From Aradus depressus (lineage: Eukaryota; Arthropoda; Insecta; Hemiptera; Aradidae), in the NCBI GenBank assembly GCA_963662175.1, contig OY759223.1, positions 9,774,249-9,838,248 on the forward strand: a DNA stretch of 64,000 bases. The letters run 5' to 3'. Made by a program: the position numbers and the translations under genes. This document shows positions 34,670-45,289 of this stretch, one piece after another (the stretch's first letter is position 1; each line of letters begins with the position of its first letter). A model generated the notes under the pieces. It was not told the origin of the DNA. It saw only the letters and a list, made by a program, of their open reading frames with translations, and made no database searches.

Positions 34670-35190
34670 AAACAAAAAAAGTTCTGTCAGTCTTTGAGTG
34701 TATATCTGTGAACACGGTAACTCCTGATAGAATGAATGTATCGATACGAAATTTTATATGTGAATCCAGAACTCTGTAAAGACGACACCTATTAACACCT
34801 TTCAGCCAAATCGATCATATGGAAGTAGGGGATTATGGGGGGATGCTTAACACAAAAACTCTAATAAATGCTGTTTTAATGAATGTATCGACTCAAAATT
34901 TCATAAGTGAATTCAAAACTCAATAAAGACGACACTTATTAATTTTCTGCGAAATCTGCAGAAGGGAAGAGGAGATCAGAGGGGGGCTCAAATCAAAAAT
35001 AACAATAACTGTCAATGTAATGAACGTATCGACATGAAATTTCATATTTGAAGTCAAAACCCAATGAGGACGCAACCTGTCAAATTCAAATCAGCAATAT
35101 CGGCCGAAGAGAAGAGGAGGGGGTTCTGGGGAGGGGATTAATTAGTTAATTCGTTTTGTGGAAGTACATTACCGCCTTTTTTGTTATGTT
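34670..35190 (+). repeat. TCE copy, near full length
   Basis: Leader, three monomers (about 34728, 34876, 35018) and a degenerate 3' end (ttttgtggaagtacattacc). Confidence 0.85.
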
Positions 35191-35455
35191 TATTTATTGT
35201 TATGAACATGAACCCTTTTGCTTTAAAGCCCCTTCTGTAGTTTTTGTGCCCCCATGTCAGTTTTTTATTTATATTTCTTGGCGAGATTTATTTTTTGTAT
35301 CTTACTTTTATTCTGTTTTGGCACGTCCAGTAATTTGTTTCTGGTATTTACAAATTCTCCCATTTTTATTCGTGCATGGCATCCACTATTTTCATTAATG
35401 TTTATTATATATACAGCTCTAAAATAAATAAACTTTTTAACATTTATATTGTCTA

Positions 35456-35806
35456 GAGGGCGCCGGTAGCTCAGTGGTATGCGTGCTTGACTTCTGAGCT
35501 CAAGGTAGTGGGTTCGTAACCCGACCGAGGCCCTTAGTTTATTTTATCTGGGAGGTAAAATAAACTTAAGCACGCCGTCCTTCGGATGGGACGTTAAGCG
35601 ATGGTCCCGAGCCTGTACAATGTCAGGTACTCGTTAAAGACCCCTACCCTAGATGAATAAAAATTTAGGGTAGGCAACATTTAGGACTCCCAGAGTAGAG
35701 TCGGGCTCATGTCCACCAGAGTGACGAAAGAGCGCTCTGGTAGTAGGCGATATGACCTCGTAGTTAAAGCCCGGGCATGAGTCATAAAACCTAACCTAAC
35801 CTAACC
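35456..35806 (+). mobile_element. Full-length SINE-A with perfect 11-bp TSD
   Basis: Reference-quality copy: gagggcgcc start, A box tagctcagtgg, B box ggttcgtaacc, body, and a tail of (cctaa)n. TSD tatattgtcta at 35445-35455 and 35807-35817. Confidence 0.95.
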
Positions 35807-35831
35807 TATATTGTCTAATTGGACAAAGTGT

Positions 35832-35858
35832 ACCGGTTTCGGATTACGCCCTCGTCAG
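35832..35858 (-). ncRNA. Hammerhead-like motif next to a SINE-A copy
   Basis: On the minus strand: CTGACGA (35852-35858) with no extra base, a weak stem II (GGG/TCC), GAAA (35837-35840), and the palindrome ACCGGT (35832-35837). Core bases are all canonical; stem I near the core pairs poorly. The phrase 'attgtctaattgg' just upstream on the plus strand matches the hammerhead units at 49.7 and 57.3 kb. A SINE-A copy (35456-35806) inserted into this element. Confidence 0.5.
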
Positions 35859-35859
35859 T

Positions 35860-36490
35860 ACAAAGTTCAAAAGTGACATTTAATTAAGTTTGTTAGGTTG
35901 TGGATATTTATACAATTCTCAGGTTACCTGATATTACATAACAATGTGACACCCTGAAGTCCTACCTTTTTTTTTGTTGGCTATCTCCTGAAAAATTAGG
36001 TAAAATACAAATACATAGTTTGTTTTATTAAATATTTACAAAAATTTCGATTGAATTTAAACCAATTTCGGATGACTGCTCCTAAAACTCATGATACTGT
36101 TATTTATTTGAAATAACGATTGATGAATTTAAGATGAATACCATTTTGACTGTTTCTGGTTTTCGTTCAAATCATAGATAATGTCATACTGATATATGTT
36201 GTCTGTATTCAATGTGTATGCGACTATGGCATATCAGAAATTTTAATTATTAATGATAATTATTATTATGAAGGCCTTAGAGATCGTCAGTTCAATTTCT
36301 GTCTGTATCCATGTGTTTCTCTGAGCTTCACGAAAAAACATCTGATATCCACACCTAAAATAGCTTAGAACAACTTAGAATGAAGCTTTGTGGCATATAC
36401 CCTATAGCCTCGCCCTTACTACATGTAAGGCTTCTTATAACAGAGGACATAGGAAAATAGCTCAGAGCTCTAAGGACATAGGCCTATAGA
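35860..36490. other. Unassigned stretch
   Basis: Follows the hammerhead-like element at 35.8 kb and may contain its continuation. No ORF or RT motif was found. Confidence 0.4.
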
Positions 36491-37032
36491 TTTTCTTTTA
36501 TCCCGAACGGTGGATTGGTTTTGGAGGTGGAGCAAAAACTTAATTTGTGCTGGGGAAGTACATTGCCGGTGATTCATCGAAGACAATTTTTTTTAGGGTG
36601 CTAGAATTTCGTTTTCTCATCTAATTCTTCTAATTGGTTGTAAAAATGATAAAATCAAGAGTCCGTTGCTGTTAAATCCTTGGAAGAGTGCGTGGGGAAT
36701 ACAGACTACTCAACAATCCTTGTTTCTATTTGGTTGTTCTGCGAATTTCACCGATCGGTTGGTGACGCTGCCCACTTGGTCAGGTCAAGTTTCGAAAGGA
36801 ACCTGAAACTCAGGAAACATTTGTTAAACTTTGATTTACGGGTTTTACAGCGGTCACTTATAGATTAAAAAATATATTGCTGGGTCAGTATAAAAATATA
36901 AAAATATAAGTCGGGTCGACTTAGAGAATAGAGAGAGAATGTGGCTCACTTTCGTGGATTTCGTTTTTTTTTTTTTTTTTTTTACGTCCCCCGCTATACG
37001 AAGTATAGAGTTATGTATTCGGTCAGAATTTC

Positions 37033-37072
<40 letters not shown>

Positions 37073-37220
37073 CTGTGTTTTTATGTGTGTCTGAGAACAC
37101 GATGTCTCACGATAAAATGAATGTATCGAAACGCAATGTCTGCATCCAGAACCCTGCGTTCCCTCTACGTTTTCCCTTCTCTTTGGTCGATTTGGCTAAA
37201 AATGATAGCTTTGGACCCCT
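36490..37220 (+). repeat. TCE 3' end and, further on, a TCE 5' end with an A33 run
   Basis: 3' end at 36500-36590 (gattggttttggaggtgg, ggtgattcatcg). A 5' hairpin remnant begins near 36995, its leader broken by 33 A (37037-37069), then one monomer that switches orientation at about 37160. Confidence 0.7.
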
Positions 37221-37599
37221 CCTATATATCAACTAACAAGTTATTGAACTGTGGATCCTGTTCGCATCGACCTTCAGTATTCGTGATCTCTTATTTATAT
37301 AGCCATTTTTTAGGGACCTCCCTTTGATTATTAAGAAGAAAAAAAAAAACAGGTATGCATTAATAAATGGAATGTCAAAAAAATAATAAAAATAAAAAGT
37401 TTCTGAATGTTGGATGAGTTGTTAGTGTGTCTGATTGCTAACTTGGGAGGTCGAGATTCCAATTATCTCTTCGTTGGAAATATTAATTATAAGCAGGTTA
37501 CTCGGCGTTGCCTGGAAGTTAGCTTTTGTTATATTTACCTGAAGCTGATTACTTGCGATATCTGGACAAACAATAAAAAAATATATTCTTCCTTTATTA

Positions 37600-37870
37600 T
37601 ACTACAAAACCATTGCCATTGTAATGAATGTATCGTTGATTGTACAATTTAGTAAGTCAACTATTGATTTTTAGCCCATACGTTCGATTGGGGAAGTACC
37701 TAGCCGATAATTGGACTCTAACTTTTTTTTTCTGACGTTCTGAGGTTATTTTGTGAAGCAGTTATTTGTTTTTATTCTAAGCAAAAAAAAAATTGGAGAT
37801 TGTTTTGTTCATAGACCCGAAGACGAGGCAGTGGTTTTTTTCTTAGTTATTTTATTTAATTTTTTCCCAT
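37600..37870 (+). repeat. TCE 3' end with extended flank
   Basis: Same extended flank as at 24.84-25.05 kb (gacgttctgaggttatt, 'gacccgaagacgaggcagtg'). Confidence 0.7.
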
Positions 37871-38681
37871 TTTAAGTCCTACTTGTCTCAAGTCGAAGGA
37901 ACGTTTTTGAAAAATATAATAGTTTAGAAAGTTCAAATTTTAAATCGTACTTGTCATTGAGTAAACAAAAAAAAAAAAGAAAAGATGATTATTTTAAAAA
38001 ATCTTAATTATGTCTATTATAATTACACGTAAATTATGAAAAAAAATTCTTTGGTTTGTCACTTTTTTCTGGATGGATCTGTGATCATTCAGATGGAATA
38101 GGTAATCATTTTTCAGAATGCTGAATGGTTAAAGACTATTTGTCCTAGTGCGGAGCTTTCTGCCCGAGGCTGAGTAGCTCAAGTTGTCCATGTCACTCTA
38201 TCGGCTCTGTGCCCAGCCCACGGAGGACATTCACCTCACATGTTCAGGGGGGGAGGGGCTCCTTAGAGCAGGTTTGGCAATGTTCGCGCTCCGGACACCA
38301 CTTCTATTGTCCTCAATCTCACATGACATTATGACAATCCTTCCTTCATTCCAGGCAGACAGTTTATAAAAGCTGCGCTTCAATCTAATATATTTCATTT
38401 AAATCGAACAAAACCAAAAACCACTTTAGTTAAAAGTCGACCAAATTTTTTTTTATTTTTTAAAATAATTTTGTACTCTTTACTTCCCAGCTATTCAAAA
38501 TATAGAGGAAGTTATGTAATCGTGTTGATTTTTACAGCATTTTTTTTTTCCAGAGATGTCTTCTTTTTTATTTTTTTCGACAATACTTCGGGACACTTCC
38601 ACATCCCTTCTTCTGGTCACAATGAACCCTTCGTAGTGACCAGAAGAAGAGAGGTGATCTTAATATGAATGTGAATAATAA

Positions 38682-38803
38682 TTTAAGGTAGGCTAAATTT
38701 AGGACTCCCATAGTAGAGTCGGCCTCATCCCCACCAGAATGACGAAAGAGCTCTCTGGTATTAGGCGATAAGACCTCGTAGTTAAAGCCCGGACATGAGT
38801 CAT
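38682..38803 (+). mobile_element. SINE-A 3' fragment
   Basis: Starts 'ggtaggctaaatttagg' and ends 'catgagtcata'. Confidence 0.75.
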
Positions 38804-38904
38804 AGACGTGTATTGACGTATCCCGTTACCATCTAGTGGTTTAACGGAAATAAAATTATTATTATTATTATTATTACTTATAAAATAGTTGTTTCTAAAG
38901 CACG

Positions 38905-39195
38905 TCTATGTGAATCCAAAAATCTTTAACGACGACACCTATTGATTTTTAGCCAAATCGACCTAAGGGAAGGGAGGATTAAGGGGGTATTTTTAGCAAT
39001 ATCGGCCGAAGGTAAGGGGAGGGAGCTCAATTCAAAAATTCTAATAACTGCCAAAGTAATGAATTTATCGACACATAATTTTGTATGAGGATTTAGGAGC
39101 CCCTATGTAAACTGTTGAATATTAACGCAAACGGTCGTCTGGTTTTGGTTGGGAAAAGTTAATTGATAATTTCGTTCTGAAAAAGAACATTGTAT
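38905..39195 (+). repeat. TCE 3' half
   Basis: 'aacgacgacacctattgatt', one monomer and the 'aaacggtcgtctggttttgg' segment. Confidence 0.8.
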
Positions 39196-40260
39196 TTTTT
39201 TTCAAATTTTCGAAATAAGGAGGTCGGAAAATGTGAAGTTTTGTTGAAAACTCCGCGTCGAATAATTTTAAAAATTACATTGATTAAGTCTACTAAAGAT
39301 TACATTGTTGTTACTAAGAACTATATGAGGAGTTTGGAGCCAGAGCGGACCAACCCACAATTTTTCGGAAAATGAGTTATTACCATCCTGATGTTGGCAT
39401 AGGTTCCCTTTTTCAAAACCAGTGTGGATCACTTAGTTTCTTCACTTCAGTGATAGATAGCAGCACTTTAAGTTTAGTCCACAAATATTTTGTGCATATA
39501 TTTTCAAAGTCCCAATGGATCATACGGCCTTCAAAAACTTTATAGAACACAAAAAGGGATCACTCATCCAATACTATTCTAAAATTTCAAATATAAATAA
39601 ATATTTGGGGCCCATTTATGGAGATAAACAAAATGTACTCAATTTTCAATTGCCATTTTCTACCTGTTCAGTTTCAACCAGTTGGTCCGCTCTGGCTCCA
39701 AACCCCTCATATGCACATTTATATATATTTCTGTTAGGATGTCATGAATGTGTTATTGTGGTTCACTTGACACGAATGTCCAATGAGATCCAATTTTCAT
39801 TCATGCAGACATTCTGAATGATTGTGATTGTGAATGGTCATTCGTTGGGTGGCTATCATTGGATACGCAGCCAAGTTCATTGGGAGCTTTACAAACATGG
39901 GACAGACGGACATAAAGAACTCAACCAGACAAGTTAACATGTTCAAATGACGGGATGTTCCAAATCTCAGACATTTTTGTTTTTGTTTTTTGTAATTTGT
40001 CTTCATTACGGGGGGCAATTTTGTCGACGCCAGACGACTTGAGTGTTTTATAATAGGGGCCATTAAACAATTTGGGGCTCAAAAAACGAAAAAGAATACT
40101 CCAAGGTCGTCTTCAAGGGACAATAAAAAGAAGAGGAATGTGAATCCGCATTCAAAAATAAGGTTTTATGTATTTATATCCGAATACATTTTTGTGTTCT
40201 GTGTCAATATAGTTAAAAAAAACTAATAAATCGGCCAAAGGAAAAGGTGGGTTATAGGGT
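39196..40260. other. Possibly unique sequence with short frames
   Basis: Frames at 39515-39817 (plus) and 39797-40063 (minus) overlap and show no motif. Apart from a TCE leader scrap near 39220-39260 no repeat is evident, so this may be single-copy intergenic or intronic DNA. Confidence 0.4.
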
Positions 40261-40397
40261 GTTGGGGGGGCCGGGGTGGAGGGGGGGGGGGGGGGGGGGG
40301 GGTTGAACACAAATTGTGTACTTGCATCCAGTGTATCCGCCTATATAGTCGACACGTAACTTTCTATATGCTACTTATAGCTGTGGTATATAAAATG

Positions 40398-40592
40398 ATT
40401 ATTTTTTGTATAGTTATGGAGATAATATCATCTCCATAACTGGAGCACATATGGGATATTATCTCCATAACTATACAAAAAATAATTAAATAAATCAGAT
40501 AAATAAATAATAAAAATAATCAGATAAATAAATAATCAAATAATTTTTGTAAATCTGAATCTATATTATAAATTCAGATTTACAAAAATAAT
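40398..40592. repeat. Two adjacent hairpins
   Basis: The first hairpin pairs 40398-40430 with 40453-40486 (attattttttgtatagttat and its complement). The second pairs about 40541-40562 with 40570-40592 (gtaaatctgaat and its complement). An A/T-rich spacer with 'aaataaataat' repeats separates them. No ORF; origin unknown. Confidence 0.7.
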
Positions 40593-40954
40593 TTTAAATT
40601 ATTTCTTTTTTATTCACTATTTAGGGAAACATAATAAAGATATATTACGTACCTAAAAATATTGCAGCTTGTTTTAGTGAAAACGGACAGAGCGAAGCGA
40701 AGAAGAGGGAGAGAAGAGAGTAAGCTGGGATAGAGACTCTAATTATTACTTATTTAATTAGTTTAATTGCACTCTTGAGTGAGAAATTGCTAAATCATAG
40801 CCTACGTGAAGATGTTAATTGTAAAATTGCCAAGAATGAGATGGTGGCTATCCATTCATTGTTGATAATCTTCTCTCAATTCCAAGGTCGGATTATCCAC
40901 CCATTATCCCAACCTACTCAAACATATTTCAGTTTTGGGATGTTTTTACATTTT

Positions 40955-41665
40955 TATTTCTCAGCTATACGAAGTATAGGGGAAGTTGTGTTATCGGTAT
41001 AGAAAAACTATGTCAACTATCGACACGAAATTATATATGCATATCCAGAACTGCATGAAGACACCTATTTGCAGCCATTTCGTCTCGAACGGAAGACGGG
41101 GTTCAGACAAGGGAGTTTAAGTCAAAAAGCCTATAGTAGCGCTGGTATATCTTGGCCCTTCGGGGGGGCGTGGCCAGTTAGCTTGGTGGGGGGAAACGGG
41201 ATGGGATAGCCTATACGAACCAATATAAACGACGCGGTCGCCATGGGAACTGAAAATTGGCTCTCTATCCCCTCCACGAACTGGCCACACCCCCCTGAAG
41301 GGCCAAGATATACCGGCTCTACTATAATAACTTTTGATGTAATGAATGTATCCATTGGGAATTACTGTTAGAGATAGTATTTAGTAGTGGAGCTAGATTA
41401 TATTATTAATTCGTTACGGGAGTATTGCCGATTCCGCTGAAAATTAATAAGTACTTTCTTTATGGGGTTTTGAGTTTTCATATGAAATTCGTGTCGATAC
41501 TTTCATTACCACAGAAATTATTAGAGTTTTTGTGTTAAGTTTCCCTTCTAATCCTCCCCTTTCCTTTGGCCGATTTGGCTGAAAATCAATAGGTCCTTTA
41601 GGGTTCTGGATGTCGATTCATTCTATCAGGTGTTATCGTGGTCACAGGCACACACATAGACAGCA
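40955..41665. repeat. Two TCE copies in opposite orientation, the first with a MITE
   Basis: 40955-41420 is plus strand (hairpin gctatacgaagtataggg) and holds the MITE at 41134-41324. 41425-41665 is minus strand. They face each other tail to tail. Confidence 0.8.
41134..41324. mobile_element. 191-bp MITE with long TIRs and TA target duplication
   Basis: Inverted repeats of about 45 bases (left tagtagcgctggtatatc..., right ...gatataccggctctacta) enclose a short unique centre. TA occurs at 41132-41133 and 41325-41326. Removing the element with one TA restores the TCE monomer sequence (cctaataact). This fits a Tc1/mariner-type MITE. The interior is GC-rich and non-coding. Confidence 0.8.
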
Positions 41666-41734
41666 TTTTTTTTTTTTACAGCTTGTCAAATAACATGTAG
41701 TCTGACCTCTCACAGATTTTTATTTGTATTAGCT

Positions 41735-41765
41735 AGCCGGCTTTCGAGGTTGCCCTCATCATCAG
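41735..41765 (-). ncRNA. Hammerhead-like motif, left arm of the 412-bp palindrome
   Basis: On the minus strand: CTGATGA (41759-41765), one extra T, stem II GAGG with a GCAA tetraloop and CCTC (41746-41757), GAAA (41742-41745), then the palindrome AGCCGGCT (41735-41742) as a dimer-type stem III, then A at the cleavage position. Stem II differs in sequence from the 49.9-kb family but keeps all four pairs. Confidence 0.55.
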
Positions 41766-42011
41766 GCAGTCTGATGAAATAAATATTTTGGTTGAAATTT
41801 TTTATAATAAATATAAATTATAAATAAATAAAACCATCTAAAAACTTTAACAATTAAAAATTCATGGATAGGGACAGGAATAACTTATATGTCCCCATCC
41901 ATGAAATTTAAAAATGGTAAAGTTTTTAGATGGTTTCATTGATTTATAATTTATTTCTATTAAAAAAAATTTTTAATTTTATTTACTAAAATATTTATTC
42001 TATCAGACTGC

Positions 42012-42043
42012 CTGATGATGGAGGGCAACCTCGAAAGCCGGCT
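42012..42043 (+). ncRNA. Hammerhead-like motif, right arm of the 412-bp palindrome
   Basis: CTGATGA (42012-42018), two extra bases, GAGG-GCAA-CCTC stem-loop (42021-42032), GAAA (42033-42036), palindrome agccggct (42036-42043). Next to the core, bases 42010-42011 (GC) can pair with 42045-42046 (GC) as the start of stem I, with a further TTTATT/AATAAA helix outside an internal loop. Confidence 0.55.
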
Positions 42044-42866
42044 AGCTAATACAAATAAAAATCTGTGAGAGGTCAGACTACATCTTATTTGACAACCTTT
42101 TTGACAGAATTTTTTTTTTTTTTAATGTCAGGAGTTTGGAAAAAATGAAGTTCCGTTTAAAATTCCGTGTCGATTTTTTGACCGATTATAATACTTCCTC
42201 CATACTTCATATAGCGGGGGAAGTAAAAAAAAAAAGTCCATTTCGACCATAGATGGGAGAACATGTAAAATATTACCGTGGGCATGTAAATAAAAGAAAT
42301 ACATAAATAAAGCAATATATATGTATGTATCTTTGTGTTTCAAACTCAAAACACAACAAACTTCCCTCCAACCTTATACACAGTTGTGCCTTGTTTTTGT
42401 CTGTTTTCTCTTGTCTTTTTGTTGATTTTCAATTTTTAAAAATTTATAATTTTCAACCAACCAGAAAAATAAATAATAATAATTGAAAATATGTTCACCA
42501 ATGCCAAAAAGACAGAAATATAAATAGCTTCTGTCAATAATTCTGGTAAACAATGACTGTTAAAAAATGATATAATTTAAAAATGAGGGTTTGGCTGAGT
42601 TTTCAGCCAAAAAATAAAGAATTATTTGAAAATGTTTTACCATTTTTTCAAGGTTTTGTCTGCCAACAGATTTGCACAGCTTCACTTACTAAAAGGTCCG
42701 TAAATGTTATTATTCCGGGTGGATGGTATCTGATCTAGGCTTCTACGTTTTGGGAAATTGGGAAATTTCTTATCGATATGTCCATTACATTGGCAGTTAT
42801 TATCTTGAATCGATCCTCCCCTTCCCGATAGCTGACTCCACTCAAAATTATTATTAATCCTTGTGA

Positions 42867-43142
42867 GGGATCTGTGGGACGTATCTCTTTAGGATAGGCA
42901 AGGCAGACAGCCCACTGTGCCGGATATGTCGGTTGGAGGAGAACCTGGAGCACATTGTACTTACATGTACCAAATATCATACCCAGAGAGAACTTATGTT
43001 CACTGAACTGTATAAGCTAACCCAATCCCCCTTTAACTATCCCCCAGCTTTTAATAACCCGCAACATTTTTATTTACCAATCCATTTACAGATTTATAAT
43101 GCAAATTCAAAATCAGCCCCAGATTCCTTCGCTATAAATTGA
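42867..43142 (+). pseudogene. LINE ORF2 C-terminus (RNase H/zinc-knuckle end), truncated
   Basis: The frame reads CGTYLFRIGKADSPLCRICR followed by LEENLEHIVLTCTKYH, then runs to TGA at 43140-43142. Cys-X2-Cys followed by E..EH....C is the typical C-terminal knuckle after the RNase H domain of LINE ORF2 proteins ('F..YL.R.G....P.C..C....E...H....C'). Only about 90 residues remain, and the 5' end is lost because the insertion is truncated. Confidence 0.75.
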
Positions 43143-43501
43143 ACCAATGTAAGCTCTGACTGGGGGGCGGGTTCCGGTGGGGGGCTGGGGCTTGGGGTTG
43201 CTGGCTTGGCTGGGGGTCTATGGGGGGCACTGGTCTATAGACCCAGGAGCTCCGAAGGTCTGGACGGCCGGCACTCCAGTCACTGGTCGGCGCTATGAGT
43301 ATTGTTTTGGGTGATGTGGTCCGGCGGTGCCTCCGGCTGTCCCCCGGCTTGGCTGGGGCCGCTTGCTGTCTGGGCTCCTCCCTCCAGTATCCCGTCTTTG
43401 GCAGAATTATCTTTTACAGTGTAGTTTTAAGAATAGCAATGGCTAGTGTGGTGTCTGCCGAGGCCAAAAAGGAAAAAAAATTAAAAAATAAAAAAAAAAA
43501 A
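42869..43501 (+). mobile_element. 5'-truncated LINE insertion with 3'UTR, A-rich tail and TSD
   Basis: The insert begins within the ORF2 C-terminus, runs through a GC-rich 3'UTR (about 43143-43465) and ends in an A-rich tail (43466-43501). It sits in a minus-strand TCE copy and is flanked by a 13-base duplication with one mismatch: aatccttgtgagg at 42856-42868 and aatccttatgagg at 43502-43514. It shows the usual signs of target-primed reverse transcription and appears fairly recent. Confidence 0.85.
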
Positions 43502-43705
43502 AATCCTTATGAGGTTTTGCATTTAAGTATAACATTTCATGTCTATACATTCGTTAGATGGGCAGTTATTGAAGTTTTTGTGTTAGTCCAACTCTCTAAT
43601 CCCTTTCCCTTAGGCTAATTTGGCTAAAAATTAATAGGTGTCGTCCTCAGTTAATTTATACAAATAAAATGTCATGTTGGTACATTGAGGGGCAAACCTT
43701 ATTAC

Positions 43706-44150
43706 TTCCACATTTATACGAAGTACAGGGGAAGTTACGTAATCGGTGAAAATTTCGGTGCAAAGTTTTCAATGAAATTTTATGTTTTCCGACCTCTAAA
43801 TTTCAAATATGAAAAATAATAATTCTGTTTGTCTGTGTGTGTTTGTGCCTGTGAACACGATAACTCCCGATAGAATGAATGTATCGACACGAAATTTTAT
43901 ATGTTAATTCAGAACCCTCAAAGGACGACACCTATTGTTTTTCAGCCAAATCGACCAAAGGGGGGGGGATTAGGGGAAAGCTTAACTTAAAAACCCTAAT
44001 GACAGCCGTTTTAATGAATGTATCGACACAAAATATCATATCTGAATTCAAAAAACTTAAACCTGTCTACTTTCAGCGATATCGGCTGAAGGGAAGAGGG
44101 GGGGGAGGTTCAGGGGAGGGACCTCAATTCTAAAAATCTAATAACTTTAA
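43706..44150 (+). repeat. TCE copy, 5' two thirds
   Basis: Hairpin remnant at 43706, leader, monomers at 43873 and 44011 (138 bases apart), and a third cut short by the palindrome at 44158. It gives the clearest monomer period. Confidence 0.85.
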
Positions 44151-44157
44151 TGATATT

Positions 44158-44370
44158 AAATACTACTGAATAAAATACTTAGAACAAGTCAAACAATTTC
44201 ACTATATTTATATAAAAATACTCAAATTTCGCTGGTTAGAGCATTGTCAAGTGTACAGGATACAAACTTATACACTTGACAATGCTCTAACCAGCGAAAT
44301 ATATTGTGTCTTTTATATAAATATAGTGGCATTTTTTGACTTATTCTAAGTATTTTATTCAGTAGTATTT
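44158..44370. repeat. 213-bp imperfect palindrome
   Basis: Outer arms (aaatactactgaataaaat and its complement) and inner arms (atttcgctggttagagcatt and its complement) meet around 44264. The inner part has GCT...AGC next to GAAA, which looks like a very decayed member of the hammerhead palindromes. It directly follows a TCE copy. Confidence 0.75.
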
Positions 44371-44412
44371 ACAATGAACTTCCACAAGATCTCTAATTTA
44401 ATTATATTAAGT

Positions 44413-44859
44413 TGCCTACTTCCCATCTCTCTCAGTAGGCAATCTGCCATTTTCACTTCTACTTAGAAATTCGATGTTTTGTTTTCACCAGAATTTTATA
44501 TTTCCCGACCCTTGATTTCAAAAATGAAAGTGAAACACCGACATTGTACTTCCCCAGATCGAATTAATTAACCAACCTTTTGCGCTACTATTCAACAGTT
44601 GACGTACTTAGGAGCTCCTAAATCCACATACTAAATTTTGTGTCGAACTTTATTGATCGACACAAAATTTAGTATGTGGATTTAGGAGCCTCTAAGTATG
44701 TCAACTGTTGAATATTAGTGCATTTTTAATGTCGGTGATTCACTTTCATTTTTGATAATAAAAGTCGGGAAATATAAAATTCTGGTGAAAACTAAACATC
44801 GAATTTCTAAGTAGAAGTGAAAATGGCAGATTGCCTACTGAGAGAGATGGGAAGTAGGC
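44413..44859. repeat. 447-bp near-perfect palindrome built from TCE ends
   Basis: Both arms contain the same series: a unique outer block (gcctacttcccatctctctc), TCE 5' sequence, the TCE 3' hairpin (ggtgattcac) and the 3' segment up to a monomer start. The arms meet in 'gtcgaactttattgatcgac' at about 44636. It looks like a fold-back element made from TCE, or a head-to-head duplication. Confidence 0.85.
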
Positions 44860-45289
44860 CACTTCCATTGATGAGATACGAGAGAGGGAAGAGACTCTGA
44901 AACAGAAGATATCTTGCCTCGACTAGTAACCGATGTCTGGTTTGGACCCGTGCAAGAATTTTCTTATTTGATAACAAGCATAGATCTGACTTTTTTTCTT
45001 AATTGGCATTTGGCCAAGTGCTCTGCTGTTTTTGTTGACGTTGTCCTATAATAAACAACCTCAAATATGTGCAGTTTTTTTTTCCATTATGCAATAATAT
45101 GGTGCATGGTGCTAATGCATGTATTGAATTGCATTAAAGTCGTGTTAAAAGAACGAGTAATTGCTACTTCGTTGTTCTAGACGGTTTGCCAAATTTACAT
45201 TTTGTTGACTACTTTCAAAGGAAGTGTATGCTAATGAGATCATCTTGTCATTCTTATGTCTACCCCTAAGTCAAGCGATACAAAGTAGA
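44860..45289. other. Unassigned stretch
   Basis: No ORF, repeat or structured element recognised. Confidence 0.4.

Larger units (their letters stand above)
41684..42095. repeat. 412-bp imperfect palindrome with two hammerhead-like cores
   Basis: Arms of about 200 bases (outer ends ttgtcaaataa/ttatttgacaa) meet near 41889. Each arm carries a hammerhead-like motif, one on each strand. The central part is AT-rich and imperfectly paired around 'tccccatccatgaa'. T runs lie just outside both ends. It sits between TCE fragments. No ORF. Confidence 0.85.
42740..43690 (-). repeat. TCE copy split by the LINE insertion
   Basis: 42740-42868 and 43502-43690 join into one reversed TCE when the LINE and one TSD are removed. 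Confidence 0.85.

Noticed and set aside
35456..35530. tRNA gene
   Set aside because: A and B boxes are present but the same head is followed by the SINE-A body in many copies, and the cloverleaf is degenerate.
43295..43618. 107-residue frame after the LINE stop codon
   Set aside because: It spans the 3'UTR, the A-rich tail and TCE sequence.
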